A DNA stretch of 45,681 nucleotides from a bacterium (GTDB taxonomy: Bacteria; Bacillota_I; Bacilli_A; Acholeplasmatales; JAEDCM01): positions 1-45,681 of the forward strand of contig JAILKD010000006.1 in NCBI GenBank assembly GCA_024694145.1, read 5' to 3'. Position 1 is the first letter of the stretch; every line of letters starts with the position of its first letter. The position numbers were made by a program, and so were the translations under genes. The notes below the pieces were generated by a model that worked only from the letters and a program-made list of their open reading frames with translations, was not told the origin of the DNA and made no database searches. Shown in pieces: positions 37,586 to 45,681 of the stretch.

Positions 37586-38584
37586 CTATTTAAGGTAATC
37601 TTTTAATTCATTAATTTCTATTTTTCTAAATTCAAAACTTCCTATTTCTTTTACATAAACTATTGATACTTTACTTCCACTTGATTTTTTATCAAGTTTA
37701 ACTAAATCAATTATTTCATTTTTATTAACATTTATACTTGTTGGTAAATCAAATTTCTTTAAGACTGTTTCTAAATCTTTTTTAACATTCTCATCTACCA
37801 TATACATCATACCTAGTGCAACACATTCACCATGTAATAAACTACCAGAGCTAAGTGATTCAATTGCATGACCTATTGTATGACCAAAATTTAATACTTT
37901 TCTTAAGTTTTGTTCAAAAGGATCAGCTTCTACTACATTCTTTTTTATTGTTAAAGCTTCTTTAATTACATAATCTATGTCAATATTTGAATTGTTCTTT
38001 AAATAATCAAACAATTCTTTATTTGATGTAGCACTCATCTTTATAACTTCTGCCATACCAGCATTAAATTCTCTTTTTTCTAGTGTTTCAAGTGTATTTG
38101 AATCAATTAATACACCATTTGGATTTTTAAATGCTCCTATATTATTTTTTACACCCAAAAAATCTATTGCACATTTACCACCAATTGATGAATCAACTTG
38201 TGATAAAAGTGTTGTTGGAATATTATAAAAATCTATTCCTCTCATATAGCTAGATGCGACAAAACCACTTAAATCACCAACAACTCCACCGCCTATAGCA
38301 ACAATAGCATCAGTTCTAGTGAATTTGTTATTAACCATAAACTCTAATATTTTTTTATAATTATCAAAGTTTTTACTAGCTTCACCTTTAAGTATTACAT
38401 AAACAAATGGTTCCATACATTGTTCTTTAACTATATTTGAATAAATAGATGGAACTCCACTATCTGTAATAATTAATACTTTTCTTTTAAGGTTAAAATA
38501 ATTACTAACATTATTTATAGAATCTCTTTCTATAATAATTGGATAGTTAATATCATTAACTTTTGATATAACATCAATAGTCAT
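37586..38584 (-). CDS. aroB: 3-dehydroquinate synthase
   Basis: AIGGGVVGDLSGFVASSYMRGIDFYNIPTTLLSQVDSSIGGKCAID. Confidence 0.97.
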   Translation of the reverse strand: MTIDVISKVNDINYPIIIERDSINNVSNYFNLKRKVLIITDSGVPSIYSNIVKEQCMEPFVYVILKGEASKNFDNYKKILEFMVNNKFTRTDAIVAIGGGVVGDLSGFVASSYMRGIDFYNIPTTLLSQVDSSIGGKCAIDFLGVKNNIGAFKNPNGVLIDSNTLETLEKREFNAGMAEVIKMSATSNKELFDYLKNNSNIDIDYVIKEALTIKKNVVEADPFEQNLRKVLNFGHTIGHAIESLSSGSLLHGECVALGMMYMVDENVKKDLETVLKKFDLPTSINVNKNEIIDLVKLDKKSSGSKVSIVYVKEIGSFEFRKIEINELKDYLK

Positions 38585-38595
38585 TTTAATCCCTC

Positions 38596-39684
38596 CTAAT
38601 TTATTCTATATGTACCTACTAGTTTTAAATCGTCACATACAGTTTTTAGCTGAACTAATAAATCTGTTCCAGCTTCACTAAATACATTTCCTTCTATTTC
38701 AACATAAAAATAATATTTCCACATAGAATTTTTCATTGGTCTACTACGAAGATTTCTCATATTAAATCCATTAGAGCTTATTATATTAAGTGTTTTAGCA
38801 AGACTACCGGCTTCATTTCTAACAGTAAATACTAAAATGAAGTTTTCATCATTTTTACTACTACCAATATTTTTATTTAAGCTTCTTGAGAAACATGCAA
38901 AACGTGTTGAGTTATTTTTATTTTGATTAATATTTTTCTCAATAATATCTAAGTTATATAAATTAGCTGTTTCTAAACTTGCAATAGCAGCAATTGTTGG
39001 ATCATTTTTTTCACTAACCATTTTAGCTGCAATAGCTGTATTTACACATTCAATCTCATCATAATTATGTTCTTTAATGAATTCTGATGATTGAGCTAAT
39101 GCTTGTGGATGTGAATAAACTGTTTTAATAGTTGATTTTGAAGCACCTTTAACAGCAAGTAAGTTTTGTTGTATTTCTACACTCAATACTTGATTAATAT
39201 AAAGATTTCCTTCAAATATTAAATCAATAACATTACCAACATCCCCAGCAGTAGAATTTTCAATAGGTAAAACTACTACATCACAAACTCCATTAATTAC
39301 AGAATTATATGCTTTTGCAAAATCAGGGTAAGCATGGAATGAAGCAGTTGGATACATCTTTTTAGCAGCAATATAAGCAAATGCACCTGGTACACCTGTA
39401 TAAGCCACTTTAAGACCATTGATCAACCTTGCTTGATATTTTTTTGATTCAGTTAAGATTTCTTTGATAAACGAAATATAATATTCTTTTATTTCTTCGC
39501 TCTTAATAAATTCACTATTTCTAATGATTATTTCATCTTCCCTTTTAGAGTCTTCAATAGATAATCCGTTTTCTTTTTTATAATCTGCAACAGCATGACT
39601 AGCTTGCATTCTTTCTTCAAATAGTTTAGCCATTTCTTTATCTATTTCATTTATTTTAAGTCTAGCTTCATCTAGTTTACTCAT
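38596..39684 (-). CDS. pheA: Bifunctional chorismate mutase/prephenate dehydratase with ACT domain
   Basis: MSKLDEARLKINEIDKEM (CM), VAYTGVPGAFAYIAAKKM (PDT), C-terminal ACT. Confidence 0.94.
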   Translation of the reverse strand: MSKLDEARLKINEIDKEMAKLFEERMQASHAVADYKKENGLSIEDSKREDEIIIRNSEFIKSEEIKEYYISFIKEILTESKKYQARLINGLKVAYTGVPGAFAYIAAKKMYPTASFHAYPDFAKAYNSVINGVCDVVVLPIENSTAGDVGNVIDLIFEGNLYINQVLSVEIQQNLLAVKGASKSTIKTVYSHPQALAQSSEFIKEHNYDEIECVNTAIAAKMVSEKNDPTIAAIASLETANLYNLDIIEKNINQNKNNSTRFACFSRSLNKNIGSSKNDENFILVFTVRNEAGSLAKTLNIISSNGFNMRNLRSRPMKNSMWKYYFYVEIEGNVFSEAGTDLLVQLKTVCDDLKLVGTYRIN

Positions 39685-40005
39685 AATTTCACCTCCAAAA
39701 TAATTACGCACACTATTTATTATATTATATCACTATATAATAATAAATATTAATACGCAAAAACTATGAAAACGCACGACAAAAGTGACTATTTTATTTA
39801 TTATTAAACATTTTTTAATCTATATGTGTATCAACTAATAAATTGTAAGAAATAATCAGGATAAAGATAGTAAATAGTATTTAGTTCATACTTAAGATTT
39901 TTCGTTAATCATAGTATAAAAACCATAAATATTAAGCGCTATATACTTTCAAATAAAGGCTTTATAAAGCAATTTTTTATAGAACATAATTTTAAAAAAT
40001 AAGCA

Positions 40006-40050
40006 TTGAAAAAACAGCAAAATAATGTTATACTAGTATTGTAATAGGAA
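40006..40050 (+). promoter_or_regulatory. rrf2 promoter TTGAAA-N17-TATACT with degenerate operator ATACTA-N9-TAGGAA (40030-40050)
   Basis: Same N9 geometry as sulfur operon operators, 4/6 in left arm. Confidence 0.5.
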
Positions 40051-40063
40051 AAGAGGGATATAT

Positions 40064-40498
40064 ATGATTTCAACTAAAGGAAGATATGCCTTACGACTAA
40101 TGATAGATATAGCTATATATGAAGAAAAAGGTTATGTTAGTTTAAAAGATTCTTCTAGTAGAGAAGATTTATCAATTAAATATTTAGAGCAAGTTGCATC
40201 TATTCTTACTAGAGCTGGTTTAATTTTAAGTTTTAGAGGAAACAATGGGGGATATAAATTATCTAGAAATCCTAAAGATTATAAAATAGGTGAAATCTTA
40301 AGGGCAGCTGAAGGATCGCTAGCTCCAGTTGCTTGCTTAGAATGTTCTAATAATTATTGTAATAGAAAAGATAAATGTACAACTATTGATTTTTGGGATG
40401 GTTTTAATAAAGTAATTAATGATTATGTTGATAATATTACTTTAGAGGATTTAGTAGATAAAGCTAAAGGTAAATTAACAAATGATTATAGCATTTAA
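40064..40498 (+). CDS. Rrf2-family transcriptional regulator with 4-Cys loop
   Basis: MISTKGRYALRLMIDIA, FRGNNGGYKLSRNP, ACLECSNNYCNRKDKC. Confidence 0.94.
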   Translation: MISTKGRYALRLMIDIAIYEEKGYVSLKDSSSREDLSIKYLEQVASILTRAGLILSFRGNNGGYKLSRNPKDYKIGEILRAAEGSLAPVACLECSNNYCNRKDKCTTIDFWDGFNKVINDYVDNITLEDLVDKAKGKLTNDYSI

Positions 40499-40538
40499 AA
40501 AAGGCACGTTTGTGCCTTTTTTTATTGCTTTTGTGATG

Positions 40539-41624
40539 CTATTTTTGATATAAATATAAATCCCCTGAAACAGCAATCTTAATGCTATTTTTACCACTAC
40601 CAATTAAATACATTTCATCGCCTAATTTGTTACCTATATTATAATATGTTTCACCGCTTACTTTATTACCATCAACGCTATAATCTTTTCTAGTAATATT
40701 TATTTTATAGGAAGCATCATAATTAAAATATAGGTATACTTTTCCACCATTACTATATTTATCAGTGATATTAATATTATTAATTAATCCTATATTAAAA
40801 TGTAAAGTATAAGATGATAATTTAATATTTACTTCATCTGCTTCTACTACATTTAAGTAAATATCTCCACATACTCCAATACCATCAATTTCTCCAACTT
40901 TATTTAAATTCATACTCATAGAACTACCTGTAGAATATCTTAATGAATTTATTGTTCCACTTGAAGATATTGCATAATAATATGATGGACCATCATTTTT
41001 AGTTCCGCCTAACAAATCAACTTCATTAGCACTATTAAAGAATCCTAATACACTACCATGATTGCTATTAACGTGTAATTCCTTTAATTCGTTATCTCCT
41101 AAATCAAAATCAATACTTGCATTATATGTATGGATTGATATACTCATATTACTTCTATTAGGTATATATACTACTAAATCCTTATATAATGATCCATAAT
41201 CATAATTTCCACTTTTAGAGTATTGAATCATCATAGAGTGCCCATATTTATCTGATTCTTTATAATTATAATGCATCATAAACTTATCAGTAACAGTCTC
41301 ATTAGCTACTTCTTTAATTGAAACGTAATCACCATCATAAGTATAAACCCTAACACTACCATCTCTCCAGTTTATACTCAAAGTATCAATATGTGTTTTT
41401 TCATTATATGAACTACTTGCTTTATATTGACTAGAAAATTCATATCTTGTAGAAAAACCTTTAGTCATAGTATCATATATTCCACATGATGGGAAGAATA
41501 ATAAAAAACAAATAATTCCACCAACTATCAGTAAAAAGATAAATAGACTAAACAGTCTTTTCTTTTTGCTTTTTTTCTTTTTAATTTTCTTAATTTTTGT
41601 CTTTACAATTTTCTTCTCTTCCAT
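40539..41624 (-). CDS. Single-TM membrane protein with Lys-rich N-terminus and repetitive beta-strand ectodomain (DUF4097-like)
   Basis: KTKIKKIKKKKSKKKRLFSLFIFLLIVGGIICFLLFF followed by beta-rich region. Confidence 0.6.
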   Translation of the reverse strand: MEEKKIVKTKIKKIKKKKSKKKRLFSLFIFLLIVGGIICFLLFFPSCGIYDTMTKGFSTRYEFSSQYKASSSYNEKTHIDTLSINWRDGSVRVYTYDGDYVSIKEVANETVTDKFMMHYNYKESDKYGHSMMIQYSKSGNYDYGSLYKDLVVYIPNRSNMSISIHTYNASIDFDLGDNELKELHVNSNHGSVLGFFNSANEVDLLGGTKNDGPSYYYAISSSGTINSLRYSTGSSMSMNLNKVGEIDGIGVCGDIYLNVVEADEVNIKLSSYTLHFNIGLINNINITDKYSNGGKVYLYFNYDASYKINITRKDYSVDGNKVSGETYYNIGNKLGDEMYLIGSGKNSIKIAVSGDLYLYQK

Positions 41625-41704
41625 AATATCACCACTTACACTTATTATTATACTTATAAAAGTATAAAAGATAAAGGAAGAAAAATTATTTATTTTTTAC
41701 TCTT

Positions 41705-41769
41705 TTCCTATTGACTTACTAGGAATTAAGTAGTATCATATAGTTGTAATCCTACTAAACAAGTAGGAA
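41705..41769 (+). promoter_or_regulatory. metY promoter TTGACT-N17-TATCAT with two operators: TTCCTA-N9-TAGGAA (41705-41725) and ATCCTA-N9-TAGGAA (41749-41769)
   Basis: Direct reading; both share arms and spacing with the symporter operator. Confidence 0.7.
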
Positions 41770-41792
41770 ATGTAAGAAAAGAGGCGATGCTT

Positions 41793-41867
41793 ATGAGTAG
41801 CGATTGTTGTTGCGACATGCATATGTATAAGAAAAATATTTTAAAAAAGGAAAACAATCAAATTTAG
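41793..41867 (+). CDS. Cys-rich leader peptide MSSDCCCDMHMYKKNILKKENNQI
   Basis: GAGG RBS; three consecutive Cys codons; stop 24 nt before metY. Confidence 0.65.
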   Translation: MSSDCCCDMHMYKKNILKKENNQI

Positions 41868-41891
41868 AAAGAAAATTAGGAGGAATTTAAA

Positions 41892-43184
41892 ATGAGTAGA
41901 AATTATAAATTTGAAACATTACAATTACATGTAGGACAAGAAAAACCAGATTCAGCTACTGGAGCAAGAGCTGTACCAATTTATTTAACATCTTCTTATG
42001 TTTTTAACAATTCAAAGCATGCTGAAGATAGATTTGGTCTAAGAGATGCAGGTAACATCTATGGTAGACTAACAAACCCAACACAAGATGTATTTGAGCA
42101 AAGAGTTGCTGCACTTGAAGGTGGCGTTGGCGCACTAGCAACTGCAAGTGGAGCAAGTGCAATATATTATGCAATTATTGCTTTAGCTAAGGCTGGAGAC
42201 AATATTGTTGCCGCTAATAATATTTATGGTGGTACATATAATTTATTTGAACATACATTAAAAGATTTCAATATCAGCACTACTTTTGTTGATCCATCTG
42301 ATATAGAAAACTTTAGAAAAGCAATTAAAGATAATACTAAATTAGTATTTATTGAAACATTAGGTAACCCTAATAGCGATGTAATCGATATTGAAGCTAT
42401 TGCTAAGGTTGCACATGAAGCAAAAATCCCTCTAGTAGTGGATAATACATTTGCTTCTCCATACTTAGTTAGACCAATTGAATATGGTGCTGATGTAGTA
42501 GTTCACTCAGCTACAAAATTCATTATCGGTCATGGAACAGGACTTGGTGGAGTTATAGTAGATAGTGGTAAATTTGACTTTGAGGCTAGTGGTAAATTCC
42601 CTCATTTAGTAGAACCAAACCCAAGCTATCATGGTATTTCATTCACTAAAGCTGTTGGTCCATTAGCACTAGTAATTTATATTAGAGCTATTCTACTTCG
42701 TGATACAGGTGCTGCTATTTCACCAGTTAATGCATTTATTGCACTTCAAGGTTTAGAAACATTATCTTTAAGAGTTGAACGACACACTTCAAATGCTTTA
42801 AAGGTAGTTGAATACTTAAGCAAGAATAAGCATGTATTAAAAGTTAACCATCCAGCTGTAACTAAAGATTCTAAGCAAAAAGAATTATACAAAAAATATT
42901 ATCCAAATGGTGGAGGAACAATTTTCACATTTGAAATTGATGGTTCTGAAGAAAAGACTAAAGAATTTATTGATAATCTAGAATTATTTAGCTTATTAGC
43001 AAATGTTGCCGATGTTAAGTCTTTAGTAATTCATCCAGCTTCTACTACTCACTCACAATTAACTGATGAAGAGTTAGCAAGCGTTGGAATTTATAGAAAT
43101 ACTGTTAGAGTATCAATTGGTACTGAACATATTGATGATATTATTGAAGATTTAGAATTAGCATTTAGAAAAACATTTAACTAG
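41892..43184 (+). CDS. metY: O-acetylhomoserine sulfhydrylase
   Basis: FETLQLHVGQEKPDSATGARAVPIYLTSSYVF, VDNTFASPYLVRPIEYGADVVVHSATKFIIGHG. Confidence 0.95.
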   Translation: MSRNYKFETLQLHVGQEKPDSATGARAVPIYLTSSYVFNNSKHAEDRFGLRDAGNIYGRLTNPTQDVFEQRVAALEGGVGALATASGASAIYYAIIALAKAGDNIVAANNIYGGTYNLFEHTLKDFNISTTFVDPSDIENFRKAIKDNTKLVFIETLGNPNSDVIDIEAIAKVAHEAKIPLVVDNTFASPYLVRPIEYGADVVVHSATKFIIGHGTGLGGVIVDSGKFDFEASGKFPHLVEPNPSYHGISFTKAVGPLALVIYIRAILLRDTGAAISPVNAFIALQGLETLSLRVERHTSNALKVVEYLSKNKHVLKVNHPAVTKDSKQKELYKKYYPNGGGTIFTFEIDGSEEKTKEFIDNLELFSLLANVADVKSLVIHPASTTHSQLTDEELASVGIYRNTVRVSIGTEHIDDIIEDLELAFRKTFN

Positions 43185-43196
43185 GAGGGTAAATCT

Positions 43197-44129
43197 ATGA
43201 GTAAAGTATATAGTAATATTACAGAATTAGTAGGGAAAACACCTCTACTTGAATTAACTAATTATGAAAAGAATAATAACTTAGAAGCTAAGATTATTGC
43301 TAAGGTTGAATATTTCAACCCAGCAGGATCAGTTAAAGATAGAATTGCTAAAGCTATTATTGAAGATTATGAAGCTAAAGGATTACTAAAAAAAGGTTCT
43401 ACTATTATTGAACCAACTAGTGGTAATACTGGTATAGGACTTGCTGCAATTGCTGCAGCTAAAGGCTATAGATTAATTATCACACTTCCTGAAACAATGA
43501 GTGTTGAAAGACGTAACTTAATTAAAGCATATGGTGCTGAACTAGTTTTAACTGAAGGTGCTCTTGGTATGAAGGGTGCTATTGCTAAAGCTAATGAACT
43601 TCATGAACAAATTAAAGATTCTATTATTGCAGGACAATTCGTAAACCCAGCAAACCCTAAAGCACATTATGAAACTACAGGTCCAGAAATTTATAACGAT
43701 CTTGATGGTAAAGTAGATATCTTTGTAGCAGGTATTGGTACAGGTGGAACTGTAAGTGGTGTAGGTAAATTCTTAAAAGAAAAGAATCCTAATGTAAAAG
43801 TTGTTGGTGTTGAACCTAAAGGATCTCCAGTATTAACTGAAGGTCATCCAGGTCCACATAAAATTCAAGGAATTGGTGCTGGATTTGTTCCTGATACATT
43901 AGATACTAAGATTTATGATGAAATTATAGATGTTGAAAATGAAGATGCATTTAAAACAGGAAAAGACATTGCTAGAAACGATGGACTTCTTGTAGGTATA
44001 AGTGCTGGAGCTGCTGTATATGCAGCAACACTTCTTGCTAAGCGTCCTGAAAATAAAGGAAAGAATATTGTAGTAATCTTACCTGATACAGGTGATAGAT
44101 ACTTATCAACTCCATTATTCCAAGACTAA
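43197..44129 (+). CDS. cysK: Cysteine synthase A
   Basis: ELVGKTPLLELTNYE, FNPAGSVKDRIAKA, EPTSGNTGIGLA, GIGTGGTVSGVGKFLK. Confidence 0.96.
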   Translation: MSKVYSNITELVGKTPLLELTNYEKNNNLEAKIIAKVEYFNPAGSVKDRIAKAIIEDYEAKGLLKKGSTIIEPTSGNTGIGLAAIAAAKGYRLIITLPETMSVERRNLIKAYGAELVLTEGALGMKGAIAKANELHEQIKDSIIAGQFVNPANPKAHYETTGPEIYNDLDGKVDIFVAGIGTGGTVSGVGKFLKEKNPNVKVVGVEPKGSPVLTEGHPGPHKIQGIGAGFVPDTLDTKIYDEIIDVENEDAFKTGKDIARNDGLLVGISAGAAVYAATLLAKRPENKGKNIVVILPDTGDRYLSTPLFQD

Positions 44130-44182
44130 TTATGTTATAATATTTTTGGAAAGATAATTTACAACTAAATAAAAAAAATAAG

Positions 44183-44217
44183 CCTTACTGAGTAAAACAG
44201 TAAGGTTTTGTTTTTTT
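44183..44217 (+). terminator. Intrinsic terminator after cysK
   Basis: CCTTACTGagtaaaaCAGTAAGGTTTTGTTTTTTT. Confidence 0.85.
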
Positions 44218-44327
44218 AAAGACTAAAAAATAAAATAGAATTATATTATGAAAAAAAAGTAATCAATAAGAATATCATTTTTAATAATACATACTGATTA
44301 CTTATTTATATATTTTATAAAGGCCTA

Positions 44328-44747
44328 TTATTTTATATCAAAGCTTTCTGTCCTTAAATCACAATAATATCTACCACTAACTGCACTAAATTTTAAAACA
44401 CAATAATCAGGATCAGTTACGCCCCCTTTATAAAACATTTTATCAAACTTTTTCCAAATCATGTTTTTAGACTTTTGATCAGTTAACACTTCCATCTTAC
44501 CCTTCAGCATTACACCAACATATTTAAACAAACCCTTATGATAAAAATAAATCGATGCATTTGGATTATTTAAAAATTGTTTTACTCTAATAGATGAAGT
44601 ATTAGTAGAAAAATAAAATTCTTTTATTCCATTTCTTTTCCTTGGTTTAAGCATAGCTTTAACATTTGGAATATTCTCTTCATCAATTGAGCAAATAAAG
44701 CTCACCTTTTGCTTATCAATAAACTTTTCAATCACTTTTAGTTCCAT
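44328..44747 (-). CDS. Pyridoxamine 5'-phosphate oxidase-family (FMN-binding split barrel) protein
   Basis: FICSIDEENIPNVKAMLKPRKRNGIKEFYFSTNTSSIRVKQFLNNPNASIYFY. Confidence 0.85.
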   Translation of the reverse strand: MELKVIEKFIDKQKVSFICSIDEENIPNVKAMLKPRKRNGIKEFYFSTNTSSIRVKQFLNNPNASIYFYHKGLFKYVGVMLKGKMEVLTDQKSKNMIWKKFDKMFYKGGVTDPDYCVLKFSAVSGRYYCDLRTESFDIK

Positions 44748-44804
44748 AGCATTCCCCTTTAATTATATCTATTTAATATGTGAAAAAGGCTTTAAATGAG
44801 CCTT

Positions 44805-45494
44805 TTATTGTGTAATTGTTTCAGTTTCTACTTCTTTATCTATACTACCGTATTCTCTTTTAGGTTTTCTAGCAGTTTTAATAGTAATAATAAATGTAAC
44901 TATTGTATAGATAAATCCTAATAATATAGTTGATCCTAAAATAATACCCCCAATTAATTCACCATTAGCAATATTATTTTCACTATCAATATAATAAGCT
45001 CCTATACTTAATAATGCATCCCAAGATCCATGTAAAATAAATATTACAAGAGTTGCAAGCATTAAATGAATAAATGCTTTTCCTTTTTTATTATCTTTTT
45101 TATAATCTTTAGATAATTGATAGTGTCTACCTTGATTCCACTGCCATAATAAATGCATTGGAATAAATAAATTAATTACAATAGCCATTGGATTAAATAA
45201 AACAACCTTTTCAACTATTCCATACATTAAACCAATACATCCAGCAGCAAACATTGAATCACTTCTTAAACTTTTTTCTAGCTAGCATAAATCCTAAGAA
45301 TTTAAATGATTCTTCTAGTAGTGCTGCTCTTAAGAAACATTCAATTAATTCTCTTGTTATTCCTTTTCAAAACCTATTGCTTTGCATATTCCATCCCATG
45401 CTAATTATGATGCAATAATCAGCAATGTAGAAACTACAAAACCATAAAATAAAAATATAAATAAATAATTTTTCTTTGTTAATTTGTTATCCAT
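44805..45494 (-). pseudogene. PrsW-like intramembrane protease, frameshifted
   Basis: Fragments in different frames: MDNKLTKKNYLFIFLFYGFVVSTLLIIAS*, LAWDGICKAIGFEKE*, ITRELIECFLRAALLEESFKFLGFMLARKKFKK*, then RSDSMFAAGCIGLMYGIVEKV... Confidence 0.6.
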
Positions 45495-45557
45495 ATAATT
45501 ACCTAGATTAATTATATCACAGATAATATAAAAAGGCTATATGAAGTGATATATTAA

Positions 45558-45597
45558 AAGTAGACAACCCTAAAAAAAAGGGCGGTCTACTTTTTTT
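45558..45597 (+). terminator. Hairpin with U-tract upstream of the edge ORF
   Basis: AGTAGACaaCCCTaaaaaaaAGGGcgGTCTACTTTTTTT. Confidence 0.6.
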
Positions 45598-45629
45598 GTT
45601 GTATAATAATTCAATAAGGAGGAATAATC

Positions 45630-45681
45630 ATGGCAAGATTAAAGGGAACAAAGAATAAAATGCGAACACCTGAAGAAAAAG
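45630..45681 (+). CDS. Start of a possible IS3-type transposase HTH ORF (truncated by window edge)
   Basis: RBS AAGGAGG; MARLKGTKNKMRTPEEK resembles OrfA N-termini; only 17 residues visible. Confidence 0.4.
   Translation, partial: MARLKGTKNKMRTPEEK

Noticed and set aside
41750-41768. Hairpin TCCTACT-aaaca-AGTAGGA as an intrinsic terminator/attenuator before metY
   Set aside because: No T-tract follows; arms and N9 spacing match the operator motif, so it is better read as a second Rrf2-type site.
1-45681. CRISPR arrays, tRNA or rRNA genes, prophage modules
   Set aside because: No regularly spaced direct repeats, no recognisable cloverleaf or rRNA segments and no phage structural genes were seen on reading; a tRNAscan/Infernal run would be needed to exclude small RNAs.

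Overview
A 45.7-kb, AT-rich chromosomal segment with standard-code genes, from a Firmicute-like bacterium (probably an uncultured Bacilli/Erysipelotrichia-like lineage; this is inference). Left part: a truncated membrane-anchored McrB-like AAA+ ATPase and a 1.1-kaa degenerate GH3-like/AAA-like membrane protein, then a housekeeping block (ffh-ylxM-ftsY, topA, rnhB-rbgA, lepB, ftsK). Middle: a HydCBA-type [FeFe]-hydrogenase operon followed by a separate group-B-like [FeFe] hydrogenase; a flavodoxin-MarR-GPx-CDF operon; and a sulfur operon (DAACS/TcyP-like symporter, small membrane protein, duplicated thioredoxin-like lipoprotein, SGNH hydrolase, two PLP transsulfuration enzymes). Right part: a complete shikimate/Phe/Tyr operon with an AroE-AroK fusion, an Rrf2 regulator, metY-cysK, a frameshifted PrsW-like gene and a possible IS transposase start at the edge. 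The most interesting signal is a candidate sulfur-amino-acid regulatory circuit. Both sulfur operons start with unannotated Cys/Met-rich micro-ORFs (MNKIIISKSHKMNSSMCMCSHMCLIMHLNLPNAK, MSSDCYMCRRKHI and MSSDCCCDMHMYKKNILKKENNQI). The symporter leader has a textbook terminator/antiterminator architecture, and both promoters carry the same CCTA-N9-TAGG operator, a weaker version of which lies at the promoter of the local Rrf2 gene. The second notable system is the pseudo-GH3/pseudo-AAA protein paired with an intact AAA+ ATPase behind a cre-like promoter. All functional calls come from reading the sequence; no searches were run.
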